IMG/VR virus record: IMGVR_UViG_3300017990_000051
Location: 1 to 27,497 of that record
Length of the DNA stretch: 27,497 nucleotides
DNA from: a virus
Direction: 5' to 3' (one strand)
A program made the translations under genes and the position numbers. Positions within the stretch are counted from its first letter, which is position 1; each line of letters begins with the position of its first letter. Of the stretch, positions 8,094-15,726 are shown piece after piece. The notes under the pieces are model-generated. The model was given only the letters and a program-made list of their open reading frames with translations, ran no database searches and was not told where the DNA came from.

Positions 8094-8576
8094 ATGACAG
8101 CAATTGCTAAAGTAAATTGGCATCGCCTTCTTTCGCAAGATCGGTGTAAAGACATCGGTATTCCTTGGGAAGACAAGGAACTGCATGCAATCCATGAAGA
8201 GAAGGTTCCTCCAGCTTATGTTCGAGATGGCATCTTAACTCGTGACGAGTATGAAGAAGTCATTGAGAAAGAAGAGGTTGAAGGAAAACCACTCGAGCAC
8301 ATGTCGATGGGTGAACTCAGTACTAAAGCTGCTGAGCTCGGAGTTGAGATACTCTCTCCGAATGCTTCTCGTCATGCGTACATGGAAGCAATCAGGAAGA
8401 AAGAAGCTGGTGAAGACGAGGAAGAAGAGGAAGAAGAGGAAGAAGCTGATGAAGAAGAAGTTGAAGAGGAAGAAGAAGTTGAAGCGGATGAGGTACCAAA
8501 AAAGAAAGCCGACGCAAAAAAGAAGTCGGATGCCAAGAAAACTAAGCGAACTCGTCGAGCACGAGCTCGCAAATAA
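8094..8576 (+). CDS. SAP/Rho-N-like protein with acidic-basic tail
   Basis: This 160-residue protein starts at ATG 8094, after the capsid hairpin; a longer in-frame reading would run back into the capsid gene. Residues 67-102 (LEHMSMGELSTKAAELGVEI onward) resemble a SAP, HeH or Rho-N helix-extended-loop-helix nucleic-acid-binding motif. Residues about 105-133 are almost all Glu or Asp, and residues 136-160 are almost all Lys, Arg or Ala. Such a polyampholyte tail could bind DNA or packaged cargo or self-associate. It sits where many phages encode head-completion proteins, but I cannot assign that role. Confidence 0.65.
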   Translation: MTAIAKVNWHRLLSQDRCKDIGIPWEDKELHAIHEEKVPPAYVRDGILTRDEYEEVIEKEEVEGKPLEHMSMGELSTKAAELGVEILSPNASRHAYMEAIRKKEAGEDEEEEEEEEEADEEEVEEEEEVEADEVPKKKADAKKKSDAKKTKRTRRARARK

Positions 8577-8591
8577 TAAAGTAAGCTACGT

Positions 8592-9269
8592 ATGAAAAAA
8601 CAACTACGGGCCTATGCTCCAGTATTACTCGGAGCATTAGCAATCGCGCTTGTAGCTACTGTTTCCTACGGTATAGCTCAGGAGTTACCACTCTCACCGA
8701 AGTCAGTAAACATCGAACATGTTGAGAACTTGACAATGGTTGTCAATGGTTCAGCAGACGATGCAATGGGCTTCACTGGTGGAGGTACGACTGGTTTAGA
8801 TACTCTAGCATTGACAGCAGACTTAACTGTTGCTGATGATGCTACAGTCGGAGATGAACTAACAATCGACGATGCAACTATTACTTGTGTTGACCAGACA
8901 ATGGCCGATGCAACGACTACAACTGTTGCTCTTCCTGCTACAGATCTATTTAGTTCTGGCAGCATGACAATTGTTAGTTTTACCTATAACCAAAATGGTG
9001 TTGCAACTTCTTCTGTTTCTTATGACTGCGGTGTAGCAGCAACTGCTTATACTTCATCTGACACTTTGATCGATGGATTAAGCGTTGCTACTTCTACTGC
9101 TGCTTATGAGACAGGAGACTACGGCACAAATGGTCGTATCAACCAAGCTCTTGACACTACCGAATATGTGACTTGTACTGCAACATTTACGAATGCTGCT
9201 TATGATGGTGCTTTACTTGATAATGATAACACTCATTCTGGTACTGCTACTGTCTGTGCAATTCAATAG
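8592..9269 (+). CDS. Exported Thr/Ser-rich protein with signal peptide
   Basis: This 225-residue protein has a textbook Sec-type signal peptide. MKKQLR is followed by a hydrophobic core (VLLGALAIALVATVSYGIA) and a likely cleavage after about residue 30 (IAQ/E). The mature part is acidic, rich in Thr, Ala and Ser, beta-like (LALTADLTVADDATVGDE), and carries four cysteines that could form two disulfides outside the cytoplasm. No lipobox is seen. Function is unknown; it may be a surface or fibre-like protein. Signal peptides are unusual among phage structural genes. Confidence 0.7.
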   Translation: MKKQLRAYAPVLLGALAIALVATVSYGIAQELPLSPKSVNIEHVENLTMVVNGSADDAMGFTGGGTTGLDTLALTADLTVADDATVGDELTIDDATITCVDQTMADATTTTVALPATDLFSSGSMTIVSFTYNQNGVATSSVSYDCGVAATAYTSSDTLIDGLSVATSTAAYETGDYGTNGRINQALDTTEYVTCTATFTNAAYDGALLDNDNTHSGTATVCAIQ

Positions 9270-9288
9270 ATACATAGCTTCAAGTTAA

Positions 9289-9329
9289 CAGAGGTCTGCC
9301 CACTCTTAGTTGGGTGGGCAGTCTCTCTG
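9289..9329 (+). terminator. Hairpin after the exported protein gene
   Basis: CTGCCCACTC pairs with GGGTGGGCAG (10 pairs, one G-U) around the loop TTAGTT, and outer CAGAG (9289-9293) can pair with CTCTG (9325-9329). No clear T-run follows, so it may be an intergenic RNA structure or processing site rather than an intrinsic terminator. Confidence 0.5.
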
Positions 9330-9338
9330 CAATTATCT

Positions 9339-9884
9339 ATGAGAACACTCCAAACAATACTCATAGCTTATATCGCAGTTGCAATCTCATTCTTCGTCTT
9401 GCCTTTCAATGTGACAGATGAAGGACTCGATCAAGGGTTTACTGGTGGTGCTATCAGTAATAAGAGAATCGCAACTGCGTCTGCTACAAGTACATACATC
9501 TACTTAGAACCAGAGACTTCATCGACGACTGATAATTATGTTACGTCTTATGATCTCGAATTTTCTACAGCTGATCTCGAAGGTTTCGATATGAGACTGA
9601 TCGCGATCGCAAGTACATCTGCAGAGATCGACTGGACATATTATTTTTCTGACGATGGAATTGATTGGTTCCCAGAAGATGGTACTACTGACTCATCTGA
9701 TGTAGCGATGTCGCATGGTGCTACTGCGTATGTTCATACATGGGTTCCAACAGCGGGCTCTGTTCAAATGCATAACACAAAATATCCAACATCGCCAGCA
9801 GAGAAGCTGAGGGCTAGATTTACTAAAGTAACATTCTCGACTGATGTAGCGAGTTCAACTCTCTACGCCGAGATCGTAAGATAA
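9339..9884 (+). CDS. Exported or anchored beta-rich protein
   Basis: This 181-residue protein begins with a hydrophobic segment at residues 5-25 (QTILIAYIAVAISFFVLPF) after one Arg, consistent with a signal peptide or signal anchor. The rest alternates hydrophobic strands and Ser/Thr/Asp loops (DWTYYFSDDGIDWFPEDGTT), like phage surface beta-sandwich proteins. No cysteine is seen. Its stop shares a base with the next start (TAATG). No family is recognised. Confidence 0.65.
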   Translation: MRTLQTILIAYIAVAISFFVLPFNVTDEGLDQGFTGGAISNKRIATASATSTYIYLEPETSSTTDNYVTSYDLEFSTADLEGFDMRLIAIASTSAEIDWTYYFSDDGIDWFPEDGTTDSSDVAMSHGATAYVHTWVPTAGSVQMHNTKYPTSPAEKLRARFTKVTFSTDVASSTLYAEIVR

Positions 9885-10183
9885 TGGCAATAGATAGATC
9901 AACGTATGACTCAGCAGCTTTCTCTGTAGCAAATGGTCAAACTAACAGAGATATCAAAGCTAATGAGGCATCAACATTTAACAATGTACCAGTCTATCGA
10001 AGACTTGAGTTACGAGTTGATGGTACAGTTACAATCAGACTCAGCTCAACTTCGAATGATGGTATTACAATTGGTGTCGAAGATAGTCCTTATGTTATTC
10101 CATTCGATGTAGAGGTAACAAACCTATATGTTACAAATGCATCTGGTGCAACTGTAAACATTAAACTACTCGGCACTGCATAG
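9884..10183 (+). CDS. Small beta-sandwich virion-like protein
   Basis: This 99-residue protein has no signal peptide. Short alternating strands run throughout (RRLELRVDGTVTIRLSSTSN, then FDVEVTNLYVTNASGATVNI), a pattern seen in small phage decoration or fibre-accessory proteins. I cannot assign a family. It overlaps the upstream gene by one base through TAATG, so translation is probably coupled. It is cytoplasmic by sequence, in contrast to its two upstream neighbours. Confidence 0.6.
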   Translation: MAIDRSTYDSAAFSVANGQTNRDIKANEASTFNNVPVYRRLELRVDGTVTIRLSSTSNDGITIGVEDSPYVIPFDVEVTNLYVTNASGATVNIKLLGTA

Positions 10184-10187
10184 ACTT

Positions 10188-11024
10188 ATGTCGAAGAAAG
10201 ATAAGCAAGATCGAGTCTATGAAGAATTAAATAGATCGATCAATAAAAAAGAAGTTCACCTCGAGAACTTACAGTCTCTCATCAAGGAGGCAGAAGAGGA
10301 AAAGACTTCTCTTGAAGAACAGATCCGTTCGAAGAGAGAAGTTAAAAGACATCTTAAAGCTGAGATTAAAGAGCTCGAGTCAAGTTTAAGTAATCTTGAG
10401 ACACAGTTTAGTCGAACTAAGTTAACTCAAGAGAATGAACTGACTCAACTAAAATCTGAGAGAGCAACGCTTAGTGATAAACATTTAGATCTCAAAAAAC
10501 GAATTGGAGAATTACGTCCGCAGGTTACTGAGAAGGAGAGAATACTTCAACGACTCAACGAGAAGATCACTGCCAAGAAAGATGAGCTAGCTATTCTTAA
10601 GAATCATCTTCAAACAGCAAGTACTCAACTCGAAAGCAGTCGTTCAAAGAATTCGTCTGTTTTAGAGAAAACATCGAATCTTCATGAAGAAGTAGCGATA
10701 CTTGAAGAAAAGATCTCTAAGAAGTCAGACTATCTCTTGTTCCTAAAAGAGAAGAAAGAAAAGAGACGCAAAGCAATCTCAAAACTTGAGAAGAAACGAG
10801 ACTCGATGTTAAAGGACGTCGAAGCACGAGAAAAGAAAGTTCGTAAGATTGAAGATGCTCTTGTCAAAAAAGAGAGTAGACTTGAACTCAAAGAAAAGAA
10901 ACTTGTTGCACGTGAAAAGAATCTTAAGCCGATCGAGGAAGGTCTAAAGCTTCGTGCAGCAGAACTCGATGACTTAGCTAAAGCTGTCAAAGCTAAAGAA
11001 AAAATAATTAAGATGAGACAATAA
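10188..11024 (+). CDS. Long coiled-coil protein
   Basis: This 278-residue protein is almost entirely Lys/Glu/Leu/Arg heptad-like sequence from about residue 10 to the end, such as SLEEQIRSKREVKRHLKAEI and KVRKIEDALVKKESRLELKE. It has no membrane segment, signal peptide or cysteine. It probably forms a long dimeric or trimeric rod. It could be a structural spacer, a fibre-assembly chaperone or an internal virion rod. Its place between surface and fibre genes fits the first two. It is too short and too purely coiled to be called a tape measure. Confidence 0.7.
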   Translation: MSKKDKQDRVYEELNRSINKKEVHLENLQSLIKEAEEEKTSLEEQIRSKREVKRHLKAEIKELESSLSNLETQFSRTKLTQENELTQLKSERATLSDKHLDLKKRIGELRPQVTEKERILQRLNEKITAKKDELAILKNHLQTASTQLESSRSKNSSVLEKTSNLHEEVAILEEKISKKSDYLLFLKEKKEKRRKAISKLEKKRDSMLKDVEAREKKVRKIEDALVKKESRLELKEKKLVAREKNLKPIEEGLKLRAAELDDLAKAVKAKEKIIKMRQ

Positions 11025-11025
11025 T

Positions 11026-11298
11026 ATGTTTGGTTCAAATCAAGCAGTTAAAGTTATAGATGGCGATGGAAACGTTTCTGTCGTCTCTGTAATTGCAGGT
11101 TACATTGCTTCAGAGATTGATGCAAGTTCGCCTGCTTACTACGGCTTTGAGAGACCTGATGGTGCATGGTATATCATGAAGGAGACTATCTCTGGCTCTG
11201 ATACTACTTACACGTTTGCAGCTGGTACATCTGGCTTTGCAACTGCATGGACTAACAGAGCGACTCAGTCGTATGATACTGTCTCAGCAACATTCTAA
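11026..11298 (+). CDS. Small protein ahead of the fibre gene
   Basis: This 90-residue beta-rich protein includes YYGFERPDGAWYIMKE around residues 38-53 and a Thr/Ser-rich C-terminus. It has no signal peptide. The stop-start junctions with both neighbours are short (TAATATG before it and a 4-base gap after it), which suggests joint translation with the fibre gene. A fibre chaperone or small tail-associated protein is possible; no family is recognised. Confidence 0.55.
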   Translation: MFGSNQAVKVIDGDGNVSVVSVIAGYIASEIDASSPAYYGFERPDGAWYIMKETISGSDTTYTFAAGTSGFATAWTNRATQSYDTVSATF

Positions 11299-11302
11299 GA
11301 TT

Positions 11303-13516
11303 ATGAGTAAACACTTTCAAGCGACAATGAGCGCTATCATCTGTCTTTACTCACTCTTCTTCATTGCTATCAGTGTACAAGCTGATTGGAGATTTAATCC
11401 TTTCACACAGAAATTAGATTACTATCAGCAAGACACAGCTGGTGCTGGTGCATTTGCAACTTCTTCAAGTTATGGTGTAAATCTTGTTTATCCAAATGGA
11501 GTAGCCGATGTTCTTATCATCGGTGGTACAGCTACAACTTCTAATGATGTAATCTTCGATGTTACTGGAGACAGTGAGTTTGACACAGCAAACTTTAGTG
11601 GTGCTGTAACACTCGGCTCAACTCTTAATGTTACTGGTAAGACAACTCTCTCGTATGGAACTTCTACTGCATTCACAGCCGATAACTTCTACGGTACTCT
11701 AACAGGTACTGCTTCTGGTAACTTGGAGAGTGCTGACATTGATACTCTTGTAGAACTTAATGCAATTCTTCTTGGAGAGACTCTTGCATCTACTACTACA
11801 ATAAGAGAGCCAGAGTATACTGCGTTAAATACTATTAGCGGTGCTACTTATGATGACCTCCAGGACTACATAAACAAAACAATGTCTTCTGGTAATGTTT
11901 CAGAGGTGGATATTACTGACAATGGAGATGGAACGGTAGCTGTTGACGGAGGGCAAGGTTATATCAGAGCTGATAGCGTATCAACCTCTACTCTTTACTC
12001 TTTTGACTGGTCTGCCTCAAGTTCTATGGATACGACTGATGACGCATTAAATTATGTTTATGTTGACTATAATAGTGGCTCGCCAAAGTTGGAATATACA
12101 ACGACATTATCTGGTTTAGACCATACCTCTCAATTTGTTGTTGGCTTGGTTTACCAGGAGGCAGCCGAAGCACATATCGCCGAAGCCGGACAGCAGTTAA
12201 ACAACGTTATTCATAATCTCTACTATTACCTTTGGGAGCATAACGGAATTGAACGGGCAAGTGGAGCAGTAACAAGCGAGGATGGGAGTGAGGACTTAAC
12301 ACTCAATATAAGTGCTGGCGTATTTTACTGGGCTTTGGAAAGAATAACTACCGCCGCTTTTGACAGCTCAACTGATGGCTCTGCTGATACCTTTGAATAT
12401 TTTTACCGAGACGGAGGTGGAGACTTTACTGCAAGCACTAGTTCTTGGGCATTAGAAACAGATGAATATGATGACGGAGACGGAACACCAGGTGCGGTTA
12501 CGGTTAATAAATACGGCACTCACTGGGTTTATATGACAATAGACGGAGATGTTTATGTTCAACTTGGTCAAGGAAATTACACTTTATCAGAGGCTTTAGC
12601 TGCCGAAAGACCAGCAACAATGGATGAATTGACGAATATTGGTATCTTTATTGCCAGAATAATTACACAAAATGGAGACGCTAATTTTATAGAGGTATCA
12701 ACTCCTTGGGGAACTGACCTCACTATTGAAGCTGCCACCGATCACGGAGACATGGCAGGGTTAACAGATGATGACCACACACAATACGGTGCTTTAGCTC
12801 AAGATGAAACAGTAACTGGAACCTGGACTTTTGGGAACGCCTCTACTACTAATTTAACGGCTACGAATATTTGGACAACCGACCTGGACGCTACAAACTT
12901 AACTGTTACTTATGCCTCTACTACTGGAATAACCGCTACGAATATATGGGCTACTACCTTTACTGGGGATTTGGTCGGAGATGTAACTGGAGATGTAACT
13001 GGCAACGCTGATACTGCTACTGCTTTAGCTGCTAACGGAGCTAATTGTAATGCTGGTGAATATCCCTTGGGTGTAGATGCTAGTGGGGCAGTAGAGAGTT
13101 GTACTGATGCGACCACAGAAATCAATAGCGAAATAGGCAATGTGCTTGATGGCACATATACTTTTACCGACTTTACTGGTAACGACATAATAGATACTGA
13201 TAACCTGAATTGGGGAAATTTTACAGACTTAGCAGAGGGCGGTGCAGTAAGCTGGGGAAATGTCGGCGCTGGCGAACTCGGTAATGATAGCGTAATTAAC
13301 GAGGATATAGATGATGATGGCGACTTTACATTTACTGGTGACTGGACATTTACCAATGCTTCTACTACTATCGGCAGTGCGACTGGTAGATTATTCGCTG
13401 ATGAGATAGAGGATATTACTGGCACAACTACGATACAGGATGCGGTTGAATTTACTGATGGCACTTATGGTTGTTACTTTGTATTCGGGGCTACTACTAC
13501 TTTAAAATGTTACTAA
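11303..13516 (+). CDS. Fibre-like protein with signal peptide, chimeric
   Basis: This 737-residue protein starts at ATG 11303, just after the previous stop; a longer frame beginning upstream would overlap that gene. Residues 1-24 form a signal peptide (hydrophobic IICLYSLFFIAISVQA, cleavage before DWRF). WRFNPFTQKLDYY follows it, then Thr/Ser/Gly beta repeats. DHGDMAGLTDDDHTQY at 480-495 is a motif common in phage tail fibres. Later repeats include TATNIW and GDVTGDVTG. The C-terminus has two cysteine pairs. Codon style changes near base 11880 (residue about 192), pointing to a native N-terminus joined to an acquired receptor-binding part. Confidence 0.75.
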   Translation: MSKHFQATMSAIICLYSLFFIAISVQADWRFNPFTQKLDYYQQDTAGAGAFATSSSYGVNLVYPNGVADVLIIGGTATTSNDVIFDVTGDSEFDTANFSGAVTLGSTLNVTGKTTLSYGTSTAFTADNFYGTLTGTASGNLESADIDTLVELNAILLGETLASTTTIREPEYTALNTISGATYDDLQDYINKTMSSGNVSEVDITDNGDGTVAVDGGQGYIRADSVSTSTLYSFDWSASSSMDTTDDALNYVYVDYNSGSPKLEYTTTLSGLDHTSQFVVGLVYQEAAEAHIAEAGQQLNNVIHNLYYYLWEHNGIERASGAVTSEDGSEDLTLNISAGVFYWALERITTAAFDSSTDGSADTFEYFYRDGGGDFTASTSSWALETDEYDDGDGTPGAVTVNKYGTHWVYMTIDGDVYVQLGQGNYTLSEALAAERPATMDELTNIGIFIARIITQNGDANFIEVSTPWGTDLTIEAATDHGDMAGLTDDDHTQYGALAQDETVTGTWTFGNASTTNLTATNIWTTDLDATNLTVTYASTTGITATNIWATTFTGDLVGDVTGDVTGNADTATALAANGANCNAGEYPLGVDASGAVESCTDATTEINSEIGNVLDGTYTFTDFTGNDIIDTDNLNWGNFTDLAEGGAVSWGNVGAGELGNDSVINEDIDDDGDFTFTGDWTFTNASTTIGSATGRLFADEIEDITGTTTIQDAVEFTDGTYGCYFVFGATTTLKCY
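12840..12949 (+). repeat. Degenerate fibre repeat
   Basis: CCTCTACTACT and CTACGAATAT recur at 12840-12874 and 12915-12949, encoding the ASTT ... TATNIW motif twice. The repeats are coding and reflect the repeated beta structure of the fibre shaft. Confidence 0.6.
12977..13000 (+). repeat. Perfect 12-bp tandem repeat
   Basis: GGAGATGTAACT occurs twice in tandem and encodes GDVT-GDVT. It lies in the fibre shaft and could change copy number by slippage without breaking the frame. Confidence 0.8.
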
Positions 13517-13665
13517 AATTTATAAAGAATAATAAACTTGAAATATGGCTGGTCTTAATATTTTTGTTCTGGGGATTTATAGTTTTTATGAACGAATTTT
13601 ATGATGGCAGGGTTGATTGTGAAAAGGTAAAAACAATACCAATAGATAATACTAAGTGCAAATAA
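13507..13665 (+). CDS. Small single-pass membrane protein
   Basis: This 52-residue protein has a basic N-terminus (LLKFIKNNK), one membrane segment (IWLVLIFLFWGFIVFM, about residues 12-27) and a short outer tail with two cysteines. ATG 13507 overlaps the last ten bases of the fibre gene; a longer frame upstream is less likely. Its role is unknown. It begins a run of membrane proteins whose codon use differs from the rest of the window. Confidence 0.55.
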   Translation: MLLKFIKNNKLEIWLVLIFLFWGFIVFMNEFYDGRVDCEKVKTIPIDNTKCK

Positions 13666-13666
13666 T

Positions 13667-13810
13667 ATGACACACAAATTGGAAAAACTTTATCGCAGGG
13701 TTTTAAAGTTAAAAACCCAAGCGGAAAAGGAGGGTGATGTTGATACAAGTGATGGTTTAGAAATTGTAAGCAGGGATATTGCTAGATTATATGCTATTCA
13801 AGACATTTGA
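13667..13810 (+). CDS. Small helical protein
   Basis: This 47-residue frame from ATG 13667 (one base after the previous stop) to TGA 13810 gives a charged helical protein with KLYRRVLKLKTQAEKEGDVD near the N-terminus. The start is preceded by TAAT and the end overlaps the LAB_N gene. Tight packing and a balanced composition argue for a real gene, but nothing identifies its function. Confidence 0.45.
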   Translation: MTHKLEKLYRRVLKLKTQAEKEGDVDTSDGLEIVSRDIARLYAIQDI

Positions 13811-14051
13811 TTGGTGGATAATTGTTGGCTTTTTAGCACAGGGATTATTCTTTTCAAGGACATTGATACAATGGTTAGCAATAGAAAAGGAAAAGCAAAT
13901 TGTTGTTCCCAAAATGTATTGGTGGCTTAGTATAATTGGCTCTGGGATATTACTCTTTTACTCATTTCACAGAAAAGATATTGTGTTCATTATCGGACAA
14001 ATTATTGCACTTATAATTTACATTAGGAGTTTAAAATTCTATGAAAAGTAA
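13791..14051 (+). CDS. LAB_N-domain membrane protein
   Basis: This 86-residue protein is nearly all a lipid-A-disaccharide-synthase N-terminal (LAB_N) domain. Three membrane segments are visible (about 8-27, 43-60 and 65-80), with the family's characteristic FFSRTLIQW, VPKMYWWLSIIGSG and DIVFIIGQ motifs. LAB_N occurs as a stand-alone small membrane protein near envelope and glycosyltransferase genes in many bacteria; its biochemical role is not settled. ATG 13791 is chosen; a TTG at 13779 would add four residues. Its last bases overlap the next start (ATGA). A LAB_N gene inside a phage late region is unusual and may affect the host envelope or superinfection. Confidence 0.8.
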   Translation: MLFKTFDWWIIVGFLAQGLFFSRTLIQWLAIEKEKQIVVPKMYWWLSIIGSGILLFYSFHRKDIVFIIGQIIALIIYIRSLKFYEK

Positions 14052-15408
14052 AAAATACATTTTAGGTGGAGCTTTGTCTGGAATAATTATTTCTGGTTGG
14101 TTTATTTTTGGGGGAGTTCCGAAATTAGGAATAGACCCCCCTGTTAATGAGGTATTAGAAGCGAGGAAAAGTAAGATTGTTGGGCAAACCATTATTAACA
14201 ATAAGTATGAAGATGGCAGTGAAGAAACTTGGGTTAAGTATTATTATGATACTGGAAAAGCTAACAAAGAAAAGAAAAAAATAAAAATTAAAGATAAAGA
14301 TGGTAAGAACATAGAGGTTGAGGTTGAGGAAGATTTTTCAAAGAAAACAAGTAATACATTTTGGTATTTAAAAGAAAAAACGACAACTACTACAATCTGG
14401 GTGATTGATATTGTCCCAGGTAGGCAATTTCGCAAGGTGGGTAATGATTGGCACAAAATTAAAAGTGCAACTACAACTCCAGGTCAATATGAGAAACAAA
14501 TCCTTGGTTATGGGCTTATAAGAAGAATGGTTAGTAGAAATGTCGCACTGGCTGACGATTTTTATTCTACTACTGGTGATGCTTTTTTCTTTCGTGGTGG
14601 TGCTACTGAAGCTTGGGATACAATTCGGACTGGTAATGGAACTGGTAATGAGGACGGATATTCAAGCAGGCAAGCTGCAAGAATACAAGCTCGGTCAACT
14701 GGAAGCAATTATAAAGTATTAGGCAGACCACAATTTGCCTTTGATACAAGTGCTTTAAGCGGAACAGTATCTGCCGCTACTTTTTCTGTAACAATATTGA
14801 ATGGGAGCATTGTTGGTGATGGAACTAGCCTTGGTGGTGTTGATTGGTATATCACAGATGGTGATATGGCTAACCCAGCCAGCCCCGCAAACTCAGACTT
14901 TGAAAGAGCTGCTGGTGAAGACATTCGTGATGCAGATGGTATTTTACACGGCGACCTTGATGATAGTGGAGATAGTGTAAATACTTGGACACTTGATAAT
15001 GATGGAAGCGATTATAGTTATATCAATCAAAGTGGAACAACACAATTAGCCATTCAAGCTGATTATGATGTAAATAATGCGGTTGCTGGCGACCCGACCT
15101 GGGAAGCTGATGGCTCAATAAATGAAACGATTTATTATGAGGAAAATGGGAGTAATTATCCAACACTAACAGTCACATTGGCTGCTACCGACACTTGCAC
15201 CCCCGATGGTGGTGACCACCAATTTAATGCTTCTGATAACTGCAATATTTATACTGATGTTTATGTCGAAGGCTCTTGTAACTTTTATTTGGACAGTGCT
15301 GGAGGAATAAATATCGGTGCAAAACTTGAATGTGAAGATGGCTGTTATATAGACCAGGGATTTAGTATTAACATAGGCTCTACTGGCAGCTTTATCTGTC
15401 AGCAATAA
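14041..15408 (+). CDS. Membrane-anchored surface protein, DNRLRE-like
   Basis: This 455-residue protein has an N-terminal membrane anchor (ILGGALSGIIISGWFIFGG, about residues 7-25) and a charged stalk. It then has a beta-rich region from about residue 170 to 380. GRPQFAFDTSALSGTVSAAT and, later, NETIYYEENGSNYPTLTVTL match the layout of DNRLRE-type beta-sandwich domains on bacterial surface proteins ('RFDLS.L...V.SA.L', then 'E......P.L.V'). The C-terminus holds six cysteines in about 70 residues. It is probably displayed outside the cell. It overlaps the LAB_N gene by 11 bases. Codon use is AT-rich and unlike the flanking phage genes. Confidence 0.65.
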   Translation: MKSKKYILGGALSGIIISGWFIFGGVPKLGIDPPVNEVLEARKSKIVGQTIINNKYEDGSEETWVKYYYDTGKANKEKKKIKIKDKDGKNIEVEVEEDFSKKTSNTFWYLKEKTTTTTIWVIDIVPGRQFRKVGNDWHKIKSATTTPGQYEKQILGYGLIRRMVSRNVALADDFYSTTGDAFFFRGGATEAWDTIRTGNGTGNEDGYSSRQAARIQARSTGSNYKVLGRPQFAFDTSALSGTVSAATFSVTILNGSIVGDGTSLGGVDWYITDGDMANPASPANSDFERAAGEDIRDADGILHGDLDDSGDSVNTWTLDNDGSDYSYINQSGTTQLAIQADYDVNNAVAGDPTWEADGSINETIYYEENGSNYPTLTVTLAATDTCTPDGGDHQFNASDNCNIYTDVYVEGSCNFYLDSAGGINIGAKLECEDGCYIDQGFSINIGSTGSFICQQ

Positions 15409-15425
15409 TAATTAAACACGATGTT

Positions 15426-15635
15426 ATGCAAGACAAAATTTGGTACAAAAGCGCCTCACTACAAGGCAATATCGTAGTGGTGCTAGGTATGTTAATTAAA
15501 TGGCTGGGCTTGCCAGTGCTTCAAGACGAAGTAACTGCCATTGTTTCGGCTTTATTCGTATTAATTGGCGTTGGCTACGCTATCTGGGGTCGGGTTAAGA
15601 CCAAAGGCGAGCCTATCGGCTGGAGGATTAAATAA
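15426..15635 (+). CDS. Holin-like two-pass membrane protein
   Basis: This 69-residue protein begins QDKIWYKSASLQGNIVVVLG and has two membrane helices (about 14-32 and 37-53) followed by AIWGRVKTKGEP. The pattern 'WY.S...G.IV... TAIVSALFVLIGVGYAIWGR' is typical of a common family of small phage membrane proteins annotated as holins or holin-like. A holin would form the membrane lesion that times lysis. Two more membrane genes follow at once, as in a lysis cassette. No endolysin is recognised nearby. Confidence 0.65.
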   Translation: MQDKIWYKSASLQGNIVVVLGMLIKWLGLPVLQDEVTAIVSALFVLIGVGYAIWGRVKTKGEPIGWRIK

Positions 15636-15724
15636 TGAGTAAACTTAATGAAATCCTGTTAGTGATATTGCTCTCCTTGTTTACTGGAATCGTAGGAGGG
15701 ATAATTGCTCTGGGTTTAATATAA
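15635..15724 (+). CDS. 29-residue membrane peptide
   Basis: ATG 15635 shares a base with the preceding stop (TAATG) and GGAGG (15622-15626) lies 8 bases upstream. The peptide is a single hydrophobic helix (ILLVILLSLFTGIVGGIIAL) after MSKLNE. It is below usual gene-calling limits. Spacing of two bases to the next gene and the SD site argue it is translated. It may be a holin partner or antiholin. Confidence 0.5.
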   Translation: MSKLNEILLVILLSLFTGIVGGIIALGLI

Positions 15725-15726
15725 AT

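Noticed and set aside
8372-8572. Minus-strand Ser-rich frame opposite the acidic/basic tail gene
   Set aside because: It is the mirror image of Glu- and Lys-codon runs in the + strand gene, not an independent protein.
10188-11024. Tape-measure protein
   Set aside because: It is only 278 residues, lacks membrane segments, and no tail tube, sheath or chaperone genes accompany it.
11216-11302. Longer fibre start upstream of 11303
   Set aside because: It would overlap the preceding gene by over 80 bases and place a non-hydrophobic stretch before the signal peptide; ATG 11303 gives a normal signal peptide.
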